Positions 20,791 through 32,139 of a stretch of DNA of 64,000 bases are shown here, piece after piece (position 1 is the first letter of the stretch; each line of letters opens with the position of its first letter). The notes under the pieces are model-generated. The model had not been told where the DNA came from. It saw only the letters and a list, made by a program, of their open reading frames with translations, and did no database searches. The stretch comes from Tieghemostelium lacteum (Eukaryota > Evosea > Eumycetozoa > Dictyosteliales > Raperosteliaceae), in NCBI GenBank assembly GCA_001606155.1, contig LODT01000037.1, forward strand, positions 744,001-808,000, read 5' to 3'. A program made the translations under genes and the position numbers.

Positions 20791-22398
20791 ATGTTACCAA
20801 ATTATTTAATAATTAGTATATTAAATTTATTATCAAAAAATTTATTAAAAAGTAATCAACAAGAATTAATTAATAGAATATCAACAGTTAGTAGAGAATG
20901 GAGAGAAAAAATACTACCAAAAATTCAATTTCCAATGAAAATCCATTTAATGAAAATTAAAGATTTATCAAATCTAATGAAAATGTCAAGTGAAGGAATT
21001 GATATTAATCTAACAGGTTTAGTGTATGGTGGTGAATTTAGTTTACAACCAATAGAGTTACTATTGAATATGTATCCTAATGAGGAATATCATACCAATA
21101 ATGTAGAATTGAGAATTGATATTGATCAATTGGAAAAGGTACGATTGATTTGTAAATATTTTACATCAATAACCAATTGTACATTTGAAATGGGTAAAAC
21201 ATCAATTCCACCATATCCACCTAGTTATAGTAATGCTGAATATATTGAGAAACTATTAGAAATACCTTCCATTAGAGATCATTTAGAAACTGTCAATCTT
21301 AATTCTTTGGAATTGAAATATGATCTTTCTTCTCTTAAAAACTTCCGCCATTTAAAATCTTTAGAATTATCAAGTTGTAAAATTAGTTTAAATCAACTTA
21401 TATCTAGTTTGGATACAATTCAACCTAGTAAAGTTATTCTAAGATCAACACCATATGGTCATCATATTCCAATTCTTTCTATTGATCCATTGTATACCTA
21501 TTTATTCAACAATACTAGTATTACCAGTTTTTCTGATTTTAATTATTTCTGTGTGCGTAGTCGTAGAATTTTAATAGATCTTCTAAATCACAATAAGACA
21601 TTGATTGACATTTGTATGACCAATCTAACAAAAGAAGAACTATCATCACAATTGACAATTCAAAATTCAGTATTACAAAAACTCTATGTAGATTCACTAA
21701 TTGAATCTTATTTTATTCGATGGAATACTCTATCGAATCTAAAATCAATTTCCTTTTTGGAATTTTCATCTGATGAAGTTAAACTTTTAGAGAATTATCA
21801 TTATCATCATTTGGAAACTCTAAAAATCTCTACCCTACAAGATGAAAGTTGTCTAGTATATCTATTAAGATTAAATCTATCATTTTCCATTCTAATCATT
21901 GAAAAATATAAATCAACAACACCTTTGGGTAATAATGAAATTTTAGAAGCTCTACAATTTAATAGAAATCTAAAGAATCTAACTTGTAGTTGTACTCTAG
22001 ATATTACATTCTTAACTAATCTATTAAGTATAACATCTCCAATAGCAATTAAACATTTGACAATTAATAGAGATTATGTAAAAAACTCCAATGTTCTGCA
22101 AGCTCTCATTGGAAACAAATATTTGGAACACATAGGTTTTAACAAAAGAACTGGTGAAAATTATAATAATGAAAAAAATGATGATTTTGATTCAATAATG
22201 AATTTATTGGAAAATAATCATTATTTAAGTTCTATAAGGTATACAACATTTGAGACCCACAATACAACAAATGATCAATTAGAAAAATTATCAAAAATTT
22301 TAGATTCAAATTATAATATTACAAAATTAAATATTTTTAGAGTTTCACAATTTAAAAATATTAAAACTATATTTAATAATAAAATGATTGATTATTAA
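20791..22398 (+). CDS. F-box-like/leucine-rich family protein, copy 3 of cluster
   Basis: 535 aa, single exon. The N-terminus MLPNYLIISILNLL, then ISTVSREWREKILPKIQF, is the same F-box-like head as copies 1 and 2. The signature block is STPYGHH, then FSDFNYFCVRSRRILIDLLN. Regular leucine-rich segments are clearer here (LKSLELSSCKISLNQLISSL). The ATG follows a poly-T tract and TATATATA directly, leaving almost no leader. It is convergent with the C2-WW gene, 46 bp between stops. Confidence 0.7.
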   Translation: MLPNYLIISILNLLSKNLLKSNQQELINRISTVSREWREKILPKIQFPMKIHLMKIKDLSNLMKMSSEGIDINLTGLVYGGEFSLQPIELLLNMYPNEEYHTNNVELRIDIDQLEKVRLICKYFTSITNCTFEMGKTSIPPYPPSYSNAEYIEKLLEIPSIRDHLETVNLNSLELKYDLSSLKNFRHLKSLELSSCKISLNQLISSLDTIQPSKVILRSTPYGHHIPILSIDPLYTYLFNNTSITSFSDFNYFCVRSRRILIDLLNHNKTLIDICMTNLTKEELSSQLTIQNSVLQKLYVDSLIESYFIRWNTLSNLKSISFLEFSSDEVKLLENYHYHHLETLKISTLQDESCLVYLLRLNLSFSILIIEKYKSTTPLGNNEILEALQFNRNLKNLTCSCTLDITFLTNLLSITSPIAIKHLTINRDYVKNSNVLQALIGNKYLEHIGFNKRTGENYNNEKNDDFDSIMNLLENNHYLSSIRYTTFETHNTTNDQLEKLSKILDSNYNITKLNIFRVSQFKNIKTIFNNKMIDY

Positions 22399-22444
22399 TA
22401 AGTTATATAAATGATATTCTATAGTTTTTTTTTTGTATCTCTTA

Positions 22445-24125
22445 TTATCTCGATTGAACAGTTGCAACTGTATATTGATGTGGATGTCTCCAAGTTGTAG
22501 TTCTGGTATTATGATCAATATAATATATACGACCATAAGGATCCATTTTTACATCCCAACCTGGTGGTAAAGGTGGTGTTGTTTGACGGAATGATTGTTG
22601 TTGTTGAACTTGTGGAACAGTAGTTGGATAAAATAATTGAGGTTGAGAATTAAAATTTACTTGAACTATTCCAGGTGGATGTTGTTGTGGTTGTAATGCT
22701 GGTTGTGGTTGAGTGATTTGAGGTTGACTAGTTTGAGTTTGTGGTTGAGGTGATTGATAACTAAAAAACTTATCACTTGTAACTGATTGTTTATTAGGAT
22801 CAACACTTTTATATTTATCAGGATTTCTAATTGTCTTGTTATAGAGATCCTTTTTATGTTTTCTATAAGTACGTTGAATTAAGATTGCTGCCTTTGTTTC
22901 TCTTGGAGTTGGTTTAGTGTAGGTACTTGATCTAATTCTTTCTTGAGCCATAACAGATTGTGAAGTCTGATTGGAGAGAGGTGATATCCAAGTTGATTGT
23001 TTAGTATTATGATCAACATAATAGGTTCTACCTACAATATCAGTTCTAGCTTCCCAACCCTGTGGTAATTTTATACCTTGATCTGAAACTGCTTTTCCAG
23101 AATCATCACCAAGTAATTTTGGTAATGGTACACCAGAAAAGAATGGTTCAGGATTCTTTATACCCATTTCACCATGAATACCACCTCTTAATTGTGCAAA
23201 CATTGGTATATCATTAAATTTAATTTTTACATTTATATCTGCTACACTTTTATTACTAGTTGCGTCCACTAGAACTGATTTTACAATTTTTTCATCTCCT
23301 TCAATAAATGAAAATATAGATTTAATTGGTATCTATATATATATATATATATTAATTTTTGTTTTTATATTTTTATATATATTTATACATACAATTAAAG
23401 AACCAACAACAATATCTTTTGACATTGATTTTTGTTCTTTTAATTTAAAAACAATATCGGAATCTACTAATTCTTTTAACGATATATTTTGTGCAATTGG
23501 TGGTGAATTTAACCATGAAGGACATGATGATCCTTGAATTGCTGGCATTTTAAGTATATTATTTTGACTATAAAAAATATATTAATATAAAAATAATAGG
23601 TCTATATATATATTAGATTAAAACATACTTTAAAGAATATTCCATATAGATTGTCGCATCATGATTACTTGAAGTTTTTAAATCAGCAGTAAATAATGTT
23701 AAAATATTAATTTTAACATTGGTAATATGAAGCATTTCCAATTTAAATTGACATCTACCAACACCTAAATTACCTTTGGAAAATATGACATCATGTTCAA
23801 TGGGTCCAGTTGCCAATGTATAAAGATCAACATTAAAACTACCCAATAATGTATCTGATCCAATAGATTTCTTTTTGTAAACGTGTAATTTAAAATTTTT
23901 GTGATCAAGTTTATGTATATATTTGGTTTCATATTGAAACTCTAAAACTACATCATGCCATGTACAACTACCATCTTCTGATGATTTTTTAACTTCAGTT
24001 TTAAATTGTTTAAAAGAGTCAAAATCACCGGTGACATAAAGTTGTCTTCTCTTGTTAGTATGACTAACTGACAAGTGATGTAATTTAATATTAAATTTTT
24101 CAATAGTTCTTGCTAAACTTGTCAT
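22445..24125 (-). CDS. C2-, WW- and IQ-domain protein
   Basis: Three exons, complement(23629..24125), (23393..23567) and (22445..23332), join in frame to 519 aa across introns of 61 and 60 nt. Residues about 10-150 look like a C2 domain (lipid or membrane binding). A first WW domain ([20 protein letters not shown]...STW), an IQ-like calmodulin-binding helix ([15 protein letters not shown]), a Gln/Pro-rich linker and a second WW domain ([20 protein letters not shown]...TTW) follow. WW domains bind Pro-rich ligands. C2-WW order recalls NEDD4-type ligases, but there is no HECT domain. It is probably an adaptor at membranes. Confidence 0.82.
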
Positions 24126-24545
24126 TTTCCGATCGCAAAATAAAAATAAAATATATATATATTACAAAACAAAAAAAAATATATTACAATGTAAATGAAT
24201 AGTACTTATACAAATAATCAATACAAAAAAAAAAAAATTTTTTTAAAAAAACAAATCAGTCGATTTTTGCAAAGATGAAAAGCTTTTTATCCATCGGAAG
24301 AGATTTTCATTAATTTTGACTAATTTTATGAAATTTATCTCTACATCTTTATCTATTTAAATTTTAAATATTTATCTCACCAATGGTTTAAAGATATGAT
24401 TTTGTATAAAATATTAAATGTTATTTTCATATTTGTGTGAAAATCTATTAACCAGTGTTTATCATTTAGTTTTTTTTTTTTTTCAATACCAGTAGCAAAT
24501 TATAATTTTTTTTTTTTTATCATTCTATAAACGATTAAATATAAT
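24126..24545. other. Intergenic, promoter region
   Basis: 420 bp between divergent starts, rich in A and T homopolymers, with TTTTTTTTTT tracts close upstream of the saposin-like gene (about 24470-24520). No gene, repeat unit or RNA was seen. Confidence 0.4.
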
Positions 24546-24914
24546 ATGAATTATAAATTTATAACAATTAATTTGACAATTATTGTCATTTGTTTTGCAT
24601 TAGCATCATCAATCCATGTTCAACCAAAAAATAATTACCAAGTTGATGTCGTAAACGAAGAAAATGGTGTAAATGGTGCAATTACATGTGTTGCATGTTC
24701 ATTTGTTGTAGATGGTATTGAAAAGTATTTAGAAGATAAAGAAAATGCCACTAGAATACTAGCAGATGTTGAAAGAGATTGCACCAAATTAAAAGATAAA
24801 CATGTTATTGATGAATGTCAAAACATTGTTGAAAATTATGGTCCTGAAATTATTAATCTATTAGAAAATAATGCTTCTCCAACTAAAGTCTGTGCTTTAA
24901 TTTATTTATGTTAA
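24546..24914 (+). CDS. Small secreted saposin-B-like protein
   Basis: 122 aa with a signal peptide (residues 1-21) and one saposin-type domain. The six-cysteine pattern is complete: TCVAC near residue 50, two central Cys (RDC and DEC) and KVCALIYLC at the end, the arrangement that forms three disulfides. Saposin-like proteins bind lipids or permeabilise membranes. Dictyostelids have amoebapore-like peptides used against bacteria and countin-like size factors with this fold. Which role applies here is open. One N-glycosylation sequon (NAT) is visible. Confidence 0.85.
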   Translation: MNYKFITINLTIIVICFALASSIHVQPKNNYQVDVVNEENGVNGAITCVACSFVVDGIEKYLEDKENATRILADVERDCTKLKDKHVIDECQNIVENYGPEIINLLENNASPTKVCALIYLC

Positions 24915-25032
24915 AATATAAAGGAGAATAAAATAATATATTATTTTCAAAAACTTGAAATTTCATTTTTTTGTGAAATTCATATAAAAAAAAGTTTTTT
25001 TTTAATTAATTAATTTTACCCAGTAGAGAAAA

Positions 25033-26066
25033 ATGGAACAAGATTATTTTAGAATTTTATCACAAACAGCTATTGCTGATATAATTAATAGAGATTCACA
25101 ATTAATTACAATTAAAAAGAGTCAAGATGTAGAGGAATTACTAAAGAAACTGAATGAATATAGTTATACTTCATTACCAGTGACAGAGAGTAGTAATTCA
25201 AGAGTTATTGGTTTTGTAGATACAAATGATATATTGACATTACTCATTAAATTATTTGAAAAGATTGATAGTAGTGAAGGTTCACAATTAACCAGTGGTG
25301 GTACTGATGATATAAAATTACTCAGTATAGCATTCCTACATAGTTCAGTTTCAAATATAATGGATATTTCAAAAAAGGATGAATTTACAGTGGTACTAGA
25401 AGAACAAAACCTTTTGGAAGTTATGAAATTATATTCAAGAGGTTTACATAGAGTTGCACTACTTTCAGTATTTTCAGATATTCGTGAGATTGTCAGTCAG
25501 AGTAATGTCATTGATTTCATTAGTAGGAATACTTCACTTTTAGGTAGACTAGAACTGATGCCAATACAAATTCTATTTGATCAACATGTAATTGTAACTC
25601 GTAGTCAATTAATTGAAACCAATGAAAATCTATCAGCAATTACAAGTTTTCGTCTAATGAATCAATATAGAGTTTCTGCATGTGCTGTAGTTGATGACCA
25701 TAATAACATTACTGGAACTCTATCCATTAATGATTTAGCTGGTCTAAATGAAAATAATTTAGATTTACTCCTAAAATCTACAAAAGATTTCATTTCAAGA
25801 GATAATCAATTAAACAAAAATGTAAATATTATCTCTAATCTCTTTTTATATTTGATATAATTTAATATTAATTTAATCTATAATATTATTAGAAACCAAG
25901 TGAACCAATCGTATTAAGTTTAAATAATACATTTAAAGATGTAATAATGACACTTTCACAAAAAAAAGTTCATAGAGTTTGGATAGTTGATCAATCCAAA
26001 TGTCCAATATCTTTAATTTCTCTTACGGATGTATGTAAAATTATAATATCACCACCAAATTATTAA
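25033..26066 (+). CDS. CBS-domain protein, AMPK-gamma-like
   Basis: Exons 25033..25821 and 25893..26066 (71-nt intron) join in phase 0 to 320 aa. Four CBS-like modules are visible, each ending in the usual strand-helix pattern: RVIGFVDTNDILTLL, LHRVALLSVFSDIREIVSQS, ITGTLSINDLAGL and CPISLISLTDVCKII. A protein built almost entirely of two CBS pairs resembles the gamma subunit of AMPK/SNF1, which senses AMP/ATP. The His/Asp nucleotide-binding residues are not all recognisable, so it may instead be a diverged relative. The second exon supplies half of the last CBS. Confidence 0.78.
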
Positions 26067-26237
26067 ACCTTTTGGCAGTTAAATAAATTTATTCCTTCTC
26101 CCTAATTTTTGATATTGAATAATACTACTATATATGTAGTTTAAGATTTTCAATTGAAATTATTCTTTCTTTTCAAAAATAAAAAGGGTTAAATTATAAT
26201 CTCTTTCTCAAAGCTAATTGAGTATGGATGAATATGA

Positions 26238-26724
26238 TCAAAATGATAATTCATTAGTGTCCCTTGTTTGTAAACCTAATTGAGTTTCAGTTAATTTAAA
26301 CTTATTTCTAATTTCACTAAGAGTTTCCATAGGATTCTCTTCTTTGAAATCTAATTTATAATCATCTAATAATTTTGTTAATTTTTCAAGATTTTGTAAA
26401 CCTCTAATTATATTATTGTTTGGTATAAATATTTTATTATTTATATATTTAAAATAAAATTATTAATATAAAGATAATATCATACCTAATTGAAAATTTA
26501 TGGTTTTCTTTATATAAATTTACTAAATGATTCCAAACTAAAACTGAAGATTTATAATAACCAATTTCTTGACCAAACTCAGCACCTTTTTCTAAACCTA
26601 ATTGATATCCTTCAATATATCCTAATTTTTGACCATCTATTATACCTTCCCTTTTTGAGTTTTCATAAGTTTGATTTTCTAAAAGTAATAAATCATCAAA
26701 ATCATCTTTATTATTTGTAAACAT
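26238..26724 (-). CDS. lto1: LTO1 (ORAOV1) family protein
   Basis: Two exons, complement(26486..26724) and complement(26238..26403), separated by an 82-nt intron, join to 134 aa (human LTO1 137). The hallmark is the Gly-rich repeat GIIDGQKLGYIEGYQLGLEK followed by GAEFGQEIGYY, matching the deca-GX3 pattern of LTO1. With YAE1, LTO1 forms an adaptor that delivers an Fe-S cluster to ABCE1/RLI1, needed for ribosome recycling and biogenesis in the cytosol. The splice restores FSIRGLQNLEKL. The second exon gives the C-terminal helix. Confidence 0.9.
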
Positions 26725-26862
26725 TTTTTGTTAAAAATCGATTTGTTTTATAAAAAAAAAAAAGATTTTATTTTAGTTTTTGATAGAGATAGAGAAAAAG
26801 AGTAAAGAGTAAAAAGATATCGGAATATTAAATACATTATATACATTATATATTTGATTATT

Positions 26863-27513
26863 TTAAAAGAACAATTGATTATAATCAAAATCATCTTCAT
26901 TAATTTGAGTTGGTTCAGGTAATAATGGTTTTTGAGGTTCAGAATCATGAGAAGAATGATCAGAAGGTGGAGTTATACCAAGTTTAACAAAACTAATATA
27001 AACATTGGGAGTTGAAAAACCTTTAATGGTATAACCAAATTTATGATCAGATTTTGGAGGTATTCCAATACCATCAAGATAATTTGGAAGAGACAGAGTA
27101 TCATTATCGGCGTTATAACGAATTTTCCAAATGGAACCACTATTTAGTAGTTCAAATGATTCGTCCAAATCTATTGAAATTTTGTATAGTGTTTTAAAAT
27201 CACCAAAATTTATCAATCGAACAGAAAATGTTGAATAGGTATTATACCGATCTTTATCTACTCTAATTAAATCATGAACCAATGCAATTTGATTTTGTTT
27301 ATCCATTAGAATACAATGATATTGAAGATCTCTTTTTAAACATTGTTGACCTACTGAACATTTCATCATACCACAACCATTAATACCATAGTTTCTTGGT
27401 GTTGGTTTTATTGTATTACTATCTGCCACTGTCACTATTATATTATATTGACAAATGAATACCAATACAAATACAATACTTAATCTTTTACAATGACGTA
27501 ATAATTTAAACAT
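26863..27513 (-). CDS. Secreted CBM49-like cellulose-binding protein
   Basis: 216 aa. The signal peptide (IVFVLVFICQYNIIVTVA) is followed by a short Cys cluster (CGMMKCSVGQQCLKRD), a pattern frequent in dictyostelid extracellular matrix and spore proteins. A beta domain at about residues 85-170 follows, with SVRLINFGDFKTLYKISI, SIWKIRY, SLPNYLDGIGI and KFGYTIKG, which fits the CBM49 carbohydrate-binding fold common in Dictyostelium. The tail is acidic with a Pro-rich stretch. I infer binding of cellulose in the slug sheath, stalk or spore coat. No catalytic domain is present. G-rich boxes upstream (27580-27770) may be developmental control sites. Confidence 0.75.
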   Translation of the reverse strand: MFKLLRHCKRLSIVFVLVFICQYNIIVTVADSNTIKPTPRNYGINGCGMMKCSVGQQCLKRDLQYHCILMDKQNQIALVHDLIRVDKDRYNTYSTFSVRLINFGDFKTLYKISIDLDESFELLNSGSIWKIRYNADNDTLSLPNYLDGIGIPPKSDHKFGYTIKGFSTPNVYISFVKLGITPPSDHSSHDSEPQKPLLPEPTQINEDDFDYNQLFF

Positions 27514-28451
27514 TTAAAGTATTAAAAATATATATAAACTAATATATAAGTAGATGATAAATATGGTGTTTTTGAACAAACTAGTGGTGGGTTTTTCGAT
27601 AAGAATGTCTATCTTTTTTTTAATAAATATTAAACCAAATTGTATCTTACAAAAAAGTTCCATTTATTTTTAATAGAATAGATACTTGAAAAAATAAAAG
27701 TATGTATCGCATGGATTGGATGGGTTGTGGTAAATAAGGGTGTTAGACAGATAAAGTGTGAAGTGGTGGGTTATATAAAAATGAAAAAAACTACTACAAT
27801 TATTTCCTTTTTCAAATATGAATCAATTGCCAATTTGACGATTTGTGAGCTATCACCACTTTCATATTTTCTGTAGGTGAAATTATGGAGATTGTGTATC
27901 AAATCGAAAAGACACCACTTATTAAAAAAAATTTGGAAATACCATTGATATTTTGTGGATAAGAGTTATTAGTATCTAGATAGATCTTTATCAATTAATA
28001 AAACAGATTAATTTTGTGTTTTTCGGAATAATTTATTTTCTATAATATTTCAAACCTATAAATTATATTTTATAACCACATTTATATAGGTATGTATTTT
28101 TAATTTATAAGAATGATCAAAAAAAAAACAGAATAATAAACTAAATGATAAAAAATAAAAAATTATAAATTATAAAATGAAAATATTGTAAATTAAAAGT
28201 TTACTTTGAAAGAAGTATTTAGATTAATTGTTTGTAAATCAAATTTTTAATTGAATATCCTAATTTATGGCGATATAATATAAAAATAGAAAGAATTTGA
28301 AATTTTTGGGGGGAAAGGATATGTGGTAAATATTGTTTATATAACATCATTTTGAAATTCTACATTGGTTTTGAAAATTCAATGTTTACACCACCTCCCC
28401 CACTTATCGAAAAAAAAAAAAAATAATTATAATTATTAAAATTTAATATAT
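27514..28451. other. Long intergenic region with G-rich boxes
   Basis: 938 bp without a supported gene. The part nearest the CBM49 gene carries several G/T-rich motifs on one strand, unusual in this AT-rich DNA: GTGGTGGG near 27585, GGATGGGTTGTGGT at 27719-27732, AAGGGTGT near 27738 and GTGGTGGG near 27763. A further G run (TTGGGGGGAAAGG, about 28308) and a C run (CACCTCCCCCAC, about 28390) are more distant. A 31-codon ATG frame from 27780 is probably chance. Confidence 0.5.
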
Positions 28452-31400
28452 TTATTGATTTTGATTTTCAATTTCTTTAATTAAATTTAAATAAAATGAT
28501 AAAGATATATTCTTTTTTGAATTATTATCAAGATTACCAGTAATTTCAGTTAATAATTCTGAACATAGATCCAAACGAATTTTTTGATTTGGAGCCTTTT
28601 TTATAACATTTGAAATCTCTTTGAGTACCAAATGTATAATTTGAACATCAATGAATAAAAATAGACTATAAAGTATTTTTATGATACCTTTAGAAGTTAA
28701 ATTGAGATTGATTGCTGATGATGGTTGTTGTTTCATTGCCTTTATAGCATCAATAGATAAGGTTTTGATGGCATATAGGATGATTGGATTGGTAGGTTGA
28801 TTACTTTCAATGATACTAACTAAAACACTATAGAGACTAGATACTGAAGTATAGGTTGGAAATGTTTGTAATGAACATTTTAAATATTTGGGTACCATTT
28901 TTACTGTTAGACTAAAATCAGGTATAGTGAATATCTTTCCTAGAATGGAATGAACGAGAGTATTTAATTTGGTATTTGGATATTCCATATATTCAAATAG
29001 ATTAGGTACAATGTGATCAAGTATCAGATTATGAGGTACTGATATAATTACAGAATCTAGTGCATTTAAATATACTATGACTTTAGCACATGCCATAGTA
29101 TCATCTTTTGGATTCATCATTGCCAACGGTAATTTATCAATCAGTCTGATAATGGCACATTCTGAAATGGATACATTTTTAACTAGAGCTTTAATTGCCT
29201 TGTTTACTATTGGTATATCATCATCCGTTAGAAAAGCAATTTGACAAAACATTTCAATTCCTACAACACTATCCATTGGTGTCAGTACTGGACTGATATC
29301 AAAAAACAGAACACTTAGACTCTGAAAGAGAGCTTGAAATGTTGGATCTAGACTTTTTCTAATAGAAGATTTTGGAAATGTATTGGATGATGGTTCCTTT
29401 ATGAATTGACACCAACTTTCATTTAGATTATAGGTGAAATCACAAATCTTTAATAATACCAATTTGTTACAATCATTATCACGTAAATGTAATATCAGTG
29501 ATGTTATAGATTGTATATATGATGGTATTGCCAGGTACAGTGGTGTACTTTTATGTGATTCCATTTTTTTTATAATGATATTATTAATTTCTGATGGTTT
29601 ATTTAACCACTCTGTAAGTAAACCGTTTATACCCAAAATATCATCTAATAATACCTCTAAAGATATTAATAATATCTGTTGAGATGCATTCTTATCAGAT
29701 AAGAAATCAATAGATGATAGACAATAACTGGTTGCTAAACCAATTCTATAAGGTTTCAATAAAAAATTACTCTGATTAATCATTGTATAGAATATCTCTT
29801 GAACTTTACCAATAATTAATGATTTTTCAGCTTGAGGTATTAGAGATTCTATAGATTTAGTTCTCTTTATAGCATGAATAATAGAAGAACCAATAAATAA
29901 ACATATAAATCTACTATTTTGTGTACTAGAATAAAATAGATTATAACATTCTTCTGTTATTGATTTTGTCCATGCTACTAATGCCATAACCATATCTTGT
30001 TCATTATTATAGTGTTCCAATTTAAATTTTGTTGAAAATACATTTTGAATAGTTTTAAATATTAAACTTGTATTTTCTAATGTTGGTGGTAATATCTTAT
30101 TATTTGTTAATTGATTATTATTATTAATATTATTATTATTTGTTACCTGATTATTATTATTATCCCAGATTGTTGAAAGTAATTGAATTAATTCAGTTGT
30201 TTGATCTATAGTTGTAACACCAATTAGAGCAAAACCAAATGAAGTTATTACAAGTGAAGATTTTACAAAGGTATCATTGATCATATCTTGACGTGATTTT
30301 ATAGTTTTTATAAATAATGAGTAGGAGGTTTCTGTGGTTTTTGGTTGATCAAGATCATTTTCAAATAAAGAAATGGTAGATGCTAACCAAACCAAACAAA
30401 TTAAATGTAACTTATCAGAATTTTGACCACTAATATTATTAAATATTCTCTGAATGATTTCTATCCATTGTCTTAGACACAATTGTAGATTATCAGGATA
30501 AAGATCCCACCACATTACATGATCAGGTTCTTTTTCTTGTTGTTTTTGTTGACTAGTTAATATACCACTAACCAATGTGGCCCAAATAAATGCCAATCTC
30601 ATACAACAATCCAATACCATTAAACTTTCTTGATTAGATTGTGTATCACTATTTAGAGTTTGTTGATAGGCCTCTAAATGATAATTGGCAGTCTTTAAAA
30701 GTATATCTAAATTCTCTTGTGTCCATAAACTATTATTTATACTATTTCTTTTGGATGCTAATTGTCTTATATTTAAAAAAACAATCTTTTTACTAGTATT
30801 CAAATAGATATCAATCATTTTAAAATGATAATCCTCATTTGGTATTATTATTATTGGTACTAAATTTGAAGCTATTATTGTTTTTATATTATTATTATCT
30901 GTTGTTGGAATTTGTTGAGGTTGTTGATGATTTTGAGATTTTGATAAATCTAAAAAATCTCTACCAGTTAAATAAATTACTTCAAATAATTCATTTAGAT
31001 AAACTTCACTTGGTAATAATTGTTTAGTTTCAAAATCCCAATCTATAAATCTTATGGTAACTTGCATCATTGATGAAAGTAATTGATTTATATTACATAT
31101 CAAACTTTCATCATGTATAGGTAATAAATGAACTTTTTGTTGACAATCCAATAATGAATCTATAATTGTTCTTGTCATTTCACCTTTTGATACACAAAGT
31201 TTTATATATACTATAATTAATAAAAATGGTACAATTGGTAAATTTTTATCAATTTTTATACTACATAATAACTATTAATATATAATATTAAATTTTAAAT
31301 AATCTTATACATACTCTGGTAATAAAAGTAATTCAATATTACCATTACTTAGAGAATATAAAATATTTCTAAATGTAAATTTCTTATTATTAAATAATAA

Positions 31401-31523
31401 GAATAAATCCGATCTTTGTCTAAGTAGATTAGGTATAAATAAAAATGGAAATGTTGATCTTTTTTCATCAATTATTGATTTTGATTTAAAATAATATATG
31501 TATTTACTAGTATTAACTATAGG

Positions 31524-31581
<58 letters not shown>

Positions 31582-32033
31582 GATGAAGATGAAGAATCAA
31601 TACAAAAATCATTTAATCTATATATATATGGTGAAATTTGATCCAAATAGTTTATAATTCTTAATATACTATTGGTATGACCTAATCTAAAATATTCTTT
31701 TAATAACCAACACCAATATTGTTCACCTTTTTTATTCTGATTTTGTGCATTATTATTATTATTGAGATAATTTACAATAGTTGATATTTGCCCCAATTTA
31801 TTAGGATCACTATTTAAATATTGTATTTTATTCTGTTGTACTTGTTGAACCTGTTGTTGTTGTTGTTCAGATGAAATTATACTATTATTACTACTATTAA
31901 TACTATTAGTACCATTAATTGATTGATTTTGGGTATCAGGTTTGGTTGGTGGTACTGCAGTTGTTGGTGATTGTTCTAAAGTTGAAGATTTTAAAGGTAA
32001 TTTTATTGAATTTTCCAATGTTGAATTTATCAT
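28452..32033 (-). CDS. Large helical-repeat protein, unknown family
   Basis: Exons complement(31311..32033) and complement(28452..31271) join in phase 0 across a very short 39-nt intron (GTATAAG...TTAATAG) to 1,180 aa. The model is supported because the second frame is open right back to the acceptor, giving LLLLPEY then LLCSIKIDKN. The N-terminal 110 residues are low-complexity with polyQ; a second polyQ of about 20 residues follows Ser-rich sequence near residue 155. The remainder is a continuous run of amphipathic helices resembling ARM/HEAT solenoids (ALVKNVSISECAIIRLIDKL, for instance). I do not recognise it. Size and style suit a scaffold or transport receptor, but nothing specific supports this. 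Confidence 0.72.
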
Positions 32034-32139
32034 TTTTTACACCATATGAACAATTAATTGCAAAAATTAAAAAAAAAAAAATTTTATCACAATATACACG
32101 GAGTTGTAGGAACAATGGTCTTTTATTTTTAGATTTTTT

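Noticed and set aside
27780-27875. Possible 31-aa protein (MKKTTTIISFFKYES...) behind a TATATAAAA box
   Set aside because: Too short, with no recognisable features; the TATA-like sequence is common in this DNA.
31537-31582. CAA/TTG triplet array considered as a CRISPR-like or satellite repeat
   Set aside because: It is an in-frame polyQ tract of a coding exon.
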